Under the pieces are notes generated by a model. It did no database searches. It was not told the origin of the DNA and was given only the letters and a program-made list of their open reading frames with translations. Positions 52,948 through 59,714 of a DNA stretch of 64,000 nt are shown in pieces. Positions within the stretch are counted from its first letter, which is position 1, and every line of letters starts with the position of its first letter. The position numbers were made by a program, and so were the translations under genes. Location: contig DAOULH010000011.1 in NCBI GenBank assembly GCA_034420475.1, positions 13,558-77,557 of the forward strand, read 5' to 3'. The DNA is from Bin87 sp034420475. Its GTDB lineage: Bacteria > Chloroflexota > Dehalococcoidia > Lucifugimonadales > UBA3495.

Positions 52948-52976
52948 TTGACAATCCGCGGGGTATTGCGTAACCT
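52948..52976 (+). promoter_or_regulatory. Promoter upstream of the tRNA-tuf block
   Basis: Perfect TTGACA (52948-52953), 17-nt spacer, TAACCT (52971-52976). A terminator lies only about 30 nt downstream, so transcription from here would first meet that hairpin. Confidence 0.5.
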
Positions 52977-53002
52977 ATATTTCGATTGGCGAAAACCGGA
53001 AG

Positions 53003-53028
53003 GCCCCGGAAGTTGCCGGGGCTTTTTT
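53003..53028 (+). terminator. Rho-independent terminator
   Basis: GCCCCGG-AAGTTG-CCGGGGC followed by six T. A textbook terminator. Confidence 0.85.
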
Positions 53029-53076
53029 AGCGCATTGCGCGGTCTGGCTGGTCGGGCTCCACGGAGCCAACCCCGC

Positions 53077-53152
53077 GCCCCGGTGGCGCAATTGGCAGCG
53101 CAGCCGATTTGTAATCGGCAGGTTAGGGGTTCGAGTCCCCTCTGGGGCTCCA
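53077..53152 (+). tRNA. tRNA-Thr(TGT)
   Basis: 76 nt including encoded CCA. Acceptor GCCCCGG pairs with CTGGGGC (one G-T). Anticodon stem GCCGA/TCGGC holds the loop TTTGTAA, so the anticodon is TGT. The T-arm loop is TTCGAGT. Confidence 0.93.
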
Positions 53153-53198
53153 AATCGAAACCGTCGCATCTGGATCACGGGTCCGGGAGTTAACAAAT

Positions 53199-53286
53199 GG
53201 AGGGGTGGGTGAGTGGTTAAAGCCACCAGACTGTAAATCTGGCGCCCTGACGGGCTTCGCAGGTTCGAATCCTGCCCCCTCCACCA
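53199..53286 (+). tRNA. tRNA-Tyr(GTA)
   Basis: 88 nt including CCA. Acceptor GGAGGGG/CCCCTCC, anticodon stem CCAGA/TCTGG around CTGTAAA, anticodon GTA. A long variable arm, as expected for bacterial tRNA-Tyr. Confidence 0.93.
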
Positions 53287-53311
53287 CTTTATCGAAATCA
53301 GCATTCCATCC

Positions 53312-53386
53312 GCCCAAGTAGCTCAGAGGTAGAGCACGTTCTTGGTAAGAACGGGGTCGGCGGTTCGATTCCGCCCTTGGGCTCCA
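53312..53386 (+). tRNA. tRNA-Thr(GGT)
   Basis: 75 nt including CCA. Acceptor GCCCAAG/CTTGGGC, anticodon stem CGTTC/GAACG around TTGGTAA, anticodon GGT. tuf follows after 81 nt. Confidence 0.93.
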
Positions 53387-53467
53387 CCGGCGTCAGCAAC
53401 CCGCAGGGACGTCCCGCGGGCCGGAACCAAGGAACCACCAACAAGGAGCAAGGAGTAACCCGCCACC

Positions 53468-54652
53468 ATGGCTAAGCAAGTCTTCGACCGTTCCAAGCCC
53501 CACGTCAACGTGGGAACCATCGGTCACGTTGACCACGGCAAGACCACCCTGACCGCCGCTATCACCAGCGTGCTGGCCCAGGAGAACAACGCCAGCTTCC
53601 GCAGTTTCGACAGCATCGACAACGCGCCGGAGGAACGGGCCCGCGGTATCACCATCGCCATCGCCCACGTGGAATACGAGACCGCGAACCGGCACTACGC
53701 CCACGTTGACTGCCCCGGCCACGCCGACTACATCAAGAACATGATCACCGGCGCCGCGCAGATGGACGGCGCGGTCCTGGTCGTGTCCGCTCCCGACGGC
53801 CCGATGCCCCAGACCCGGGAGCACATCCTGTTGGCGCGCCAGGTCGAAGTGCCCTCCATCGTCGTGGCTCTGAACAAGGTCGACATGATGGACGACGAAG
53901 AGTTGCTGGAACTGGTGGAGCTCGAAGTGCGCGAGCTGCTCAGCACCTACGACTTCCCCGGCGACGACACCCCCATCGTCCGCGTCAGCGGCCTGAAGGC
54001 GCTGGAAGGCGACGCCGATGCCATGGAGCAGGTGCGTGAACTGGTCGCCACCATGGACGACTACATCCCGCAGCCGTCCCGCGTCACCGACCAGCCGTTC
54101 CTGATGCCCATTGAGGACGTATTCGGCATCAAGGGCCGCGGCACCGTGGTCACCGGCCGCGTCGAGCGCGGTCAGCTGAACGTCGGCCAGGAGGTAGAAA
54201 TCATCCGCTCTGGCGACGTGCGCAAGACGGTTGCCACCGGCCTGGAAATGTTCCACAAGCTGCTGGATACCACCGAGGCCGGCGACGCCGTAGGCGTGCT
54301 GCTGCGCGGCGTGGACCGCGACGAGGTGGAACGCGGCCAGGTGCTGGTAGCGCCGGGCTCCATGCGCCCGTACCGCCGCGCCGAGGCTGAGGTGTACGTG
54401 CTGAGCCAGGCGGAAGGCGGCCGACACACCCCCTTCTTCACCGGCTACAAGCCCCAGTTCTATATCCGCACCAGCGACATCACCGGCGAGATCGCCCTGC
54501 CCGACGGTGTGGAAATGGTGATGCCCGGTGACAACATCACTATGACCGTCAGCCTGATCACGCCGATTGCCGTGGAGGAAGGACTTCGGTTCGCCATCCG
54601 CGAGGGCGGCCGCACTGTCGGCGCCGGCGTGTTCACCCGATTGCTGGAGTGA
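53468..54652 (+). CDS. tuf: Elongation factor Tu
   Basis: 394 aa. GTPase motifs: G1 GHVDHGKT, switch I end ARGITI, G3 DCPGHAD, G4 NKVD, G5 SGLKAL. Domains 2 and 3 are complete, ending VGAGVFTRLLE. It delivers aminoacyl-tRNA to the ribosome. Switch I reads RGITIAIAHVEY, where most EF-Tus have RGITINTAHVEY, so it is somewhat divergent. It is preceded by three tRNA genes. Confidence 0.97.
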   Translation: MAKQVFDRSKPHVNVGTIGHVDHGKTTLTAAITSVLAQENNASFRSFDSIDNAPEERARGITIAIAHVEYETANRHYAHVDCPGHADYIKNMITGAAQMDGAVLVVSAPDGPMPQTREHILLARQVEVPSIVVALNKVDMMDDEELLELVELEVRELLSTYDFPGDDTPIVRVSGLKALEGDADAMEQVRELVATMDDYIPQPSRVTDQPFLMPIEDVFGIKGRGTVVTGRVERGQLNVGQEVEIIRSGDVRKTVATGLEMFHKLLDTTEAGDAVGVLLRGVDRDEVERGQVLVAPGSMRPYRRAEAEVYVLSQAEGGRHTPFFTGYKPQFYIRTSDITGEIALPDGVEMVMPGDNITMTVSLITPIAVEEGLRFAIREGGRTVGAGVFTRLLE

Positions 54653-54656
54653 TCCC

Positions 54657-54827
54657 ATGGCCCGCAAGTCCACCGACGCCCGGCAGGTCATCACCTTGCA
54701 GTGCACCGACTGCCGTGAGCGCAACTACTCGACCATCAAGAACCGGCGCAGCCACACCACCCGCATGGAATTGCGGAAGTACTGCAGCCGCTGCCGGGGC
54801 CATCAGGTCCATCGGGAAGTGAGGTAG
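54657..54827 (+). CDS. rpmG: 50S ribosomal protein L33
   Basis: 56 aa from the ATG at 54657. VITLQCTDCRERNYSTIKN and LRKYCSRCRGHQVHREVR keep both CxxC pairs of the zinc-binding form. It starts 4 nt after tuf. Confidence 0.93.
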   Translation: MARKSTDARQVITLQCTDCRERNYSTIKNRRSHTTRMELRKYCSRCRGHQVHREVR

Positions 54828-54833
54828 CGGCCC

Positions 54834-55088
54834 GTGGCCCGCGCATCGACCAGACGACCGTCGCCGATCTCTCCCCGCGCGGTGGGGAGAGTCGGCCCCA
54901 TCGGCTTCCTGCGTGAAACCGCTTCCGAACTGCGGAAATCGGTCTGGCCGAGCAAGGAAGAAACGGCCCGGCTCACGGTCATCGTCATTGTGCTGGCCGT
55001 GATCATGGGCTTCTTCCTCGGCCTGTTGGACCGGGTTTTTGACTTCGGGATGAGCTTCGTCATCGGCCTGCGGCAATTGCCTTTCTGA
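54834..55088 (+). CDS. secE: Preprotein translocase subunit SecE
   Basis: 84 aa, GTG start. FLRETASELRKSVWPSKEET is the conserved amphipathic helix, followed by one transmembrane helix (LTVIVIVLAVIMGFFLGLLD). It stabilises SecY. Its place between rpmG and nusG is canonical. Confidence 0.92.
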   Translation: MARASTRRPSPISPRAVGRVGPIGFLRETASELRKSVWPSKEETARLTVIVIVLAVIMGFFLGLLDRVFDFGMSFVIGLRQLPF

Positions 55089-55146
55089 CCCTGCCCGGGT
55101 CCGGCGTGCTCACGCCTCGCTGCGGGATCTTCCGGAGACCGCTTTC

Positions 55147-55177
55147 AGCGCCGGCGTCAATTAGATTGGCCGGCGCT
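55147..55177 (+). other. Perfect 9-bp hairpin between secE and nusG
   Basis: AGCGCCGGC and GCCGGCGCT form a perfect stem with a 13-nt loop. No T-run follows, so it may be an RNA processing or pause element more than a terminator. Confidence 0.4.
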
Positions 55178-55217
55178 CTCTGGGGCCGCTCCATTCTCAC
55201 CCACTGAGATTGAAACA

Positions 55218-55778
55218 ATGACCACAACGCATCCCGACGATCTGCGCTGGTACATCGTCCACACCTATACGGGACAGGAAGACATGGTCAAGCGGAACCT
55301 TGACCTGCGTCGACAGAGCCTCGGCATGGACGACCGGATCACTCGCGTCGAGGTCCCGGCCGAGGACGAGATCACCCGCAACAAGGGAGAGCGAACCAAG
55401 CAGCGCCGCAAACTGTTCCCGGGCTATATCCTGGTCCAGATGGTCATGGACGACGAGGCCTGGTTCCTGGTGAGAAATACCACCGGCGTGACGGGTTTCA
55501 TCTCCGCCGAGGAAGAGGGCGGCGACCGCCCGCGTCCGGTTCCCCTGGACGACCGTGAGGTCGACGACATCCTGGACCGCGTCGCCTCCGGCGAGCCGCG
55601 CGCCGTCATCGGAATGACCCAGGGAGACATGGTGCGGATCTCCGAAGGCCCCTTCGCCGACATGCTCGGCCGCGTTGAAGAGGTGGATGAACACCGGGGA
55701 CAAGTCACCGTTATGATCTCCGTTTTCGGCCGCGAGACCCCGGTGGAACTGGACTTCACCCAGGTTGAAAAGACCTGA
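55218..55778 (+). CDS. nusG: Transcription termination/antitermination factor NusG
   Basis: 186 aa. WYIVHTYTGQEDMVKRNLD is the NGN start; KLFPGYILVQMVMDD and FEVGDMVRI-like TQGDMVRISEGPFADMLGRV form the KOW motif. It binds RNA polymerase and promotes processivity. The loop with PAEDEITRNKGERTKQRR is typical. Confidence 0.94.
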   Translation: MTTTHPDDLRWYIVHTYTGQEDMVKRNLDLRRQSLGMDDRITRVEVPAEDEITRNKGERTKQRRKLFPGYILVQMVMDDEAWFLVRNTTGVTGFISAEEEGGDRPRPVPLDDREVDDILDRVASGEPRAVIGMTQGDMVRISEGPFADMLGRVEEVDEHRGQVTVMISVFGRETPVELDFTQVEKT

Positions 55779-55841
55779 TCCCACTCCCGGAAAGCGGACG
55801 CTGGTCCGCGCGCATAAAATCAGGACAACCGGAGGCCATCA

Positions 55842-56270
55842 GTGGCAAAGAAAGTACTCGCCGTCATCAAACTCCAGCTGGAAGCGGGCAAAGCCACGCC
55901 CGCGCCGCCGGTCGGCCCGGCATTGGGTCAGCACGGCGTCAACATCATGGCCTTCGTCAAGGAGTACAACGAACGCACCGGCAGTCAGTCGGGCACCATC
56001 GTGCCCGTTCACCTGACCGTGTACCAGGACCGCTCCTTCACCTTTGTCACCCGCACCCCTCCGGCTTCGGACCTGTTGCGCCGCGCCGCCGGCATAGAGA
56101 AAGGACAAGGCGACGCCCGCGCGCCCATCGGCGTAACTGTCACCAACGAAGTCCTGCGCGGCATCGCCGAGGAGAAGCTGAAGGACCTCAACGCCAACTC
56201 CGTCGAACAGGCCATGAACATCATCGCCGGCACCGCCCGCAGCATGGGAATCACCGTCGAAGACGACTGA
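55842..56270 (+). CDS. rplK: 50S ribosomal protein L11
   Basis: 142 aa, GTG start. VIKLQLEAGKATPAPPVGPA, GQHGVNIMAFVKEYN and FVTRTPPASDLLRRAAG are diagnostic. It forms the GTPase-associated centre. A GGAGG site precedes the start. Confidence 0.95.
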   Translation: MAKKVLAVIKLQLEAGKATPAPPVGPALGQHGVNIMAFVKEYNERTGSQSGTIVPVHLTVYQDRSFTFVTRTPPASDLLRRAAGIEKGQGDARAPIGVTVTNEVLRGIAEEKLKDLNANSVEQAMNIIAGTARSMGITVEDD

Positions 56271-56317
56271 CCGTATCGACCTTCAGTTCCCGGAAACGCT
56301 ACCAGGGAGAATCGAAT

Positions 56318-57031
56318 ATGCCCAAGCACAGCCGACGCTACACCGCCGTTGCCGAGCGTGTTCCGGAGGACAGCGTTTACCAGCCTCGAGAAGCCATCGA
56401 CCTGGTAAAGGAACTCTCCACCGCCAAGTTCGACGAGACCATGGAAGTCCATCTCCGCACCAATGCCGACGTGCGCCACGCCGAGCAGCAGGTTCGCGGC
56501 GTCACCGTGCTTCCCCACGGCTTGGGCAAGCAGGTGCGCGTGCTGGTGTTCGCCAACGGCGAGGCCGCCGACATCGCCCGCCAGGCCGGCGCCGATTACG
56601 TGGGCGACGACGACTTGATCGCTCAGATCGAAGGCGGCTGGATGGACTTCGACGTGGGACTGGCGATCCCCGAAGTTATGTCCAAAATCGGCCGACTGGG
56701 ACGCTTCCTGGGCCGCCGTGGCCTGATGCCCAACCCCCGCACCGGCACCCTGGTGCCCGCCCGGGATCTGCCCCGCGTCATCCAGGAGTCAAAGGCCGGA
56801 CGCCTGGAGTTCCGCACCGACCGGACCGCTATCATCCACGGCCAGTTCGGCAAGTCCTCCTTTGAGACCGACGCTTTGATGGACAACCTGACCGTGTTCA
56901 TGGACTCGGTCATGCGCGAACGCCCGGACGCAGTCAAAGGCGCTTTCATCAAGTCCGCCTACATCACTTCGTCCATGGGCCCCGGCCTCTCCGTTGACGT
57001 GGGAACGCTCCAGGGGATGAAGCCGGAGTAG
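56318..57031 (+). CDS. rplA: 50S ribosomal protein L1
   Basis: 237 aa. RRYTAVAERVPEDSVYQPRE, the DETMEVHLRTNADVRHAEQQ segment, GRFLGRRGLMPNPRTGTL and RTDRTAIIHGQFGK are L1 signatures. It forms the L1 stalk and often represses its own operon. Confidence 0.95.
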   Translation: MPKHSRRYTAVAERVPEDSVYQPREAIDLVKELSTAKFDETMEVHLRTNADVRHAEQQVRGVTVLPHGLGKQVRVLVFANGEAADIARQAGADYVGDDDLIAQIEGGWMDFDVGLAIPEVMSKIGRLGRFLGRRGLMPNPRTGTLVPARDLPRVIQESKAGRLEFRTDRTAIIHGQFGKSSFETDALMDNLTVFMDSVMRERPDAVKGAFIKSAYITSSMGPGLSVDVGTLQGMKPE

Positions 57032-57119
57032 AACCTTTGCCGCCATGCGACGCACCGCTCCCGGCCGTTGCCAATTCCCGGAGGGGATGCTAGACTGATT
57101 CACACAATCGAATACCATT

Positions 57120-57290
57120 ACCACGCCCGAGACAGCGGGTTCCCCATGGGAATAATGGCGGCAACCGCCGCCCGCCGAGGCCCAGTGCCGGATTGATCCG
57201 GCGCGCTTGTGGATGATCAACGCCGCTGGCCCAAAGGCTACGCGCGCCGAATTGCCCGCGCCCTCGTCTCAGAGCGCGGGTTTTATTTTG
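57120..57290 (+). ncRNA. L10-type ribosomal leader ahead of rplJ
   Basis: The sequence has GAGACAGCGGG pairing with CCCGCCGAGGC-like sequence downstream, as in L10 leader RNAs, which bind the L10-L7/L12 complex. It lies in the 283-nt gap between rplA and rplJ and ends in the attenuator hairpin at 57255. The match is by pattern, not by covariance search. Confidence 0.6.
57255..57289 (+). terminator. Attenuator-type Rho-independent terminator
   Basis: CCCGCGC and GCGCGGG with a 12-nt loop, followed by TTTTATTTT, 25 nt before rplJ. Its place after the leader suggests L10-controlled attenuation. Confidence 0.75.
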
Positions 57291-57314
57291 ACCGTTCTAA
57301 TCCAGGAGCAGACC

Positions 57315-57854
57315 TTGCCAACCCAGGAAAAAATCGACCGCGTAGCCGAGTTGAAGGATAAGTTGGAACGCAGTTCCATCATCATCTCCACCGGCTACTC
57401 CGGCATGAACGCCAACCAAATGGTGGACCTCCGGCGCAGGATGCGCGACGGCGGCGTCGAGTTCGTCGTGGTGAAAAACAGCCTGCTCAGCCGCGCCGCC
57501 GACGCCGCCGAAATCCCCCAGCTCAAAGACGTCGTAACGGGTCAGACTGCCATCGCGCTGGGATACGATGATGCGGCCACAATCGCCAAGGCGGTCAATC
57601 AGGCGGCCCAGGCCAGCGCCGGCGCGCTCGCAGTCCACGGCGCCGTGGTGGGCCAGGGCGAAGCCATGCAGCCCGCGGACGTTTCGCGCCTGGCGGATTT
57701 GCCTCCGCGTCCCGTCCTCGTGGCCCAGTTGCTGGGCACCATGCAGTCGCCGCTCTATGGCTTGGCCAGCGTGCTCAACGCCACGATCAGCAGCTTGGCC
57801 TACGTCCTACAGGCCCGGATTGACCAACTGCAGCCGGCGGAAGCTGCGGAATAG
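57315..57854 (+). CDS. rplJ: 50S ribosomal protein L10
   Basis: 179 aa from a TTG start with AGGAG 6 nt upstream. EKIDRVAELKDKLERSSIII, GYSGMNANQMVDLRRRMRDG and VVKNSLLSRAADAAEI are L10 signatures. The C-terminal helix binds L7/L12 dimers. TTG start may limit expression. Confidence 0.93.
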   Translation: MPTQEKIDRVAELKDKLERSSIIISTGYSGMNANQMVDLRRRMRDGGVEFVVVKNSLLSRAADAAEIPQLKDVVTGQTAIALGYDDAATIAKAVNQAAQASAGALAVHGAVVGQGEAMQPADVSRLADLPPRPVLVAQLLGTMQSPLYGLASVLNATISSLAYVLQARIDQLQPAEAAE

Positions 57855-57876
57855 GAACGAGCCACTCTCACCCTAG

Positions 57877-57899
57877 CCCTCTCCCATCAAGGGAGAGGG
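57877..57899. repeat. CCCTCTCCC hairpin between rplJ and rplL
   Basis: CCCTCTCCC-ATCAA-GGGAGAGGG, a perfect 9-bp stem. This is a widespread short palindrome seen in many genomes, placed here between two highly expressed cotranscribed genes. Confidence 0.7.
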
Positions 57900-57933
57900 G
57901 ACAATGCGAAACAACCATCAGGAGGCATCAATC

Positions 57934-58326
57934 ATGGCAGTGAACCAGGAAGTTCTCGAGGCGATCAAGGGTATGAGCGTGATGGACCTGGCCGATCTGG
58001 TCAAGGCCATCGAGGAAGAGTTTGGCGTCTCCGCTGCGCCGGTGGCGGTTGCCGCGGCCCCGGCGGCCGGCATAGTCACCGACGACGCCCCGGCCGGCGC
58101 CGGCGACGACGAGCAGACCGAGTTCACCATCACCCTGGCCGACTTCGGCGCCAACAAGATCAACGTCATCAAGGCCGTGCGCGAGGTTACCGACCTCGGT
58201 CTGCGCGAGGCCAAGGAGCTGGTCGAGTCGGCCCCGGCTCGCGTCCGCGAGGGCGTGAACAAGGAAGACGCCGACAGCATCAAGTCCAAGCTGGAAGAGG
58301 CTGGCGCCACGGTCCAGGTCGCCTAG
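57934..58326 (+). CDS. rplL: 50S ribosomal protein L7/L12
   Basis: 130 aa from the ATG at 57934, preceded by GGAGG. LEAIKGMSVMDLADLVKAIE (dimer domain), an Ala/Pro hinge, and KINVIKAVREVTDLGLREAK (factor-binding domain) are classical. It recruits translation GTPases. Confidence 0.95.
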   Translation: MAVNQEVLEAIKGMSVMDLADLVKAIEEEFGVSAAPVAVAAAPAAGIVTDDAPAGAGDDEQTEFTITLADFGANKINVIKAVREVTDLGLREAKELVESAPARVREGVNKEDADSIKSKLEEAGATVQVA

Positions 58327-58357
58327 TCGAACGCCGCAAGGCTCTTTTCGACAGCAC

Positions 58358-58386
58358 CAGGGGGCGGGTGTCACACCTGCCCCCTG
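58358..58386 (+). terminator. Strong hairpin after rplL
   Basis: A 13-bp stem (CAGGGGGCGGGTG with CACCTGCCCCCTG, one mismatch or wobble) and a 3-nt loop. Only a short T-run follows. It probably ends the ribosomal protein operon before the SDR gene. Confidence 0.65.
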
Positions 58387-58433
58387 TCGTTTGCCTGGTG
58401 TACAATGCCGCCAGTTCAATCGGGAGGCCCAGC

Positions 58434-59237
58434 ATGGATCTGCAACTTGACGGCAAGACGGCGATAGTTACCGGAGGCAGTCGCGGCATCGGCAAAGCGG
58501 TGGCCCGGGTGCTGTCCGGCGACGGATGCAGCGTAGTCATCACCGGCCGTTACGCGGACACCCTGTCGGAGTCGGCCGAGGACATCGCCGGCGACACCGG
58601 CGGCAAGATCGTTCCCATCGTTTCCGACATGACCAGCACCGACCAGGTGAACGCCATGGTCGCCCAGGCCGCCGAAGCGCTGGGCGGGCGCATCGACATC
58701 CTGGTGAACAACGCCGCCGCGCCGGGCGGCCTCGCTCGCGGTTCGCTGGCCGAGATCCGCGACGAGGACGTGATGCTGGACCTGGACACCAAGGTCATGG
58801 GCTACCTGCGCTGCGCCCGCGCCGTGGCGCCGTATATGCAGCAGCAGGGCTGGGGCCGCATCGTCAACGTCGGCGGCCTGTCGGCGCGCCGGGCGGAGGG
58901 GAACCTCAGCGCCGGCGTGCGCAACTCCGGTCTGTCCAACCTGACCAAGTACCTGGCCGAGGAACTGGGGGGCGACGGCGTCTGCGTCAACCTGGTCCAT
59001 CCCGGCACCACGCGCACCGAGCGCAGCGGCCCGATGTACGCCGAACAGGCCGAACGCGAGGGCACCACCGTCGAAGAGATCGAACGCCGCGCTGCCTCCC
59101 GCAACTCCACCCGTCGCATCGTCGACGCCGAGGAACTGGCGTGGGTGGTGGCCTTTTTCGCTTCGCCACTCAGCATCGCCATCAGCGGCGAGACCATCGC
59201 CGCCGGCGGCGGTTCCGGCACCAACGTTTACCACTGA
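58434..59237 (+). CDS. Divergent SDR family protein lacking the Tyr-Lys pair
   Basis: 267 aa from the ATG at 58434, with GGGAGG upstream. VTGGSRGIGKAVA and DILVNNAAAP are normal, but the catalytic segment reads GLSARRAEGNLSAGVRNSGL, without YxxxK. It is related to the SDR at 27946 (MDLQL-GK start) and like it occupies a non-classical branch. It follows rplL where rpoB is often found. Function unknown. Confidence 0.8.
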   Translation: MDLQLDGKTAIVTGGSRGIGKAVARVLSGDGCSVVITGRYADTLSESAEDIAGDTGGKIVPIVSDMTSTDQVNAMVAQAAEALGGRIDILVNNAAAPGGLARGSLAEIRDEDVMLDLDTKVMGYLRCARAVAPYMQQQGWGRIVNVGGLSARRAEGNLSAGVRNSGLSNLTKYLAEELGGDGVCVNLVHPGTTRTERSGPMYAEQAEREGTTVEEIERRAASRNSTRRIVDAEELAWVVAFFASPLSIAISGETIAAGGGSGTNVYH

Positions 59238-59255
59238 CCAGTCAGGCACAACCGG

Positions 59256-59275
59256 ATTCCTGCTTGCGCAGGAAT
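59256..59275. repeat. Short palindrome ATTCCTGC / GCAGGAAT
   Basis: ATTCCTGC-TTGC-GCAGGAAT. Belongs to the widespread short intergenic palindromes; a related one is at 26770-26789. Confidence 0.6.
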
Positions 59276-59301
59276 GACGACTTTCGCAGGAGCCAAATAA
59301 C

Positions 59302-59616
59302 ATGATCAAAGTCACCGTTTTCTACGAGAACGAGGAAGGCAAGTCCTTCGACTTCGACTACTACTGCAACACGCACATGCCCCTGGTGCAGGAGCGCCTG
59401 ACCACCTTCGGGATGCGCTACTACAATGTGGAAAAGGGCATCTCCGACACCGACCCCAACGCGCCGCCGATGTACACGGCCGTCGGCTACCTGTTTTTCA
59501 ACGACGTGGACGGCGTGCACGAGGGCTTCAAGACCCACGGCCGGGAGCTGGTCGGCGACGTACCGAACTTCACGGACATCAGCCCCAAGTTCCTCATCAG
59601 CGAGCTGATAGCGTAA
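59302..59616 (+). CDS. EthD family protein
   Basis: 104 aa. MIKVTVFYENEEGKSFDFDY, then YYCNTHMPLVQERL, and AVGYLFFNDVDGVHEGF match EthD/ferredoxin-like dimeric alpha-beta barrels. EthD is needed for ether degradation by an unknown mechanism. A GCAGGAG site precedes the ATG. Confidence 0.85.
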   Translation: MIKVTVFYENEEGKSFDFDYYCNTHMPLVQERLTTFGMRYYNVEKGISDTDPNAPPMYTAVGYLFFNDVDGVHEGFKTHGRELVGDVPNFTDISPKFLISELIA

Positions 59617-59641
59617 CCGGACGCTGACGATAGCAAAAATG

Positions 59642-59665
59642 GGGGGCGGCCAGTTGGTCGCCCCC
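59642..59665 (+). terminator. Terminator-like hairpin after EthD
   Basis: GGGGGCGGCC and GGTCGCCCCC pair 9 of 10 with loop AGTT. An A-run lies upstream, no T-run downstream. Confidence 0.5.
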
Positions 59666-59714
59666 ACGTCTATGCAGATCCGTTTCGTTCCGGTGATTTT
59701 GGGAGACACATACC

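Larger units (their letters stand above)
52623..53076 (+). other. 454-nt intergenic region before the tRNA-tuf block
   Basis: No gene is convincing here. It contains the promoter at 52948, a strong terminator at 53003 and otherwise unremarkable sequence. Confidence 0.5.

Noticed and set aside
52623..52950. Short frames before the tRNA cluster, including one reading EEFADWHGEKIWKKRD on the minus strand
   Set aside because: No ribosome site, no complete domain and no support from neighbours; possibly a gene relic but not provable.
55147..55177. Calling the secE-nusG hairpin a terminator
   Set aside because: No T-run follows, and secE-nusG are normally co-transcribed.
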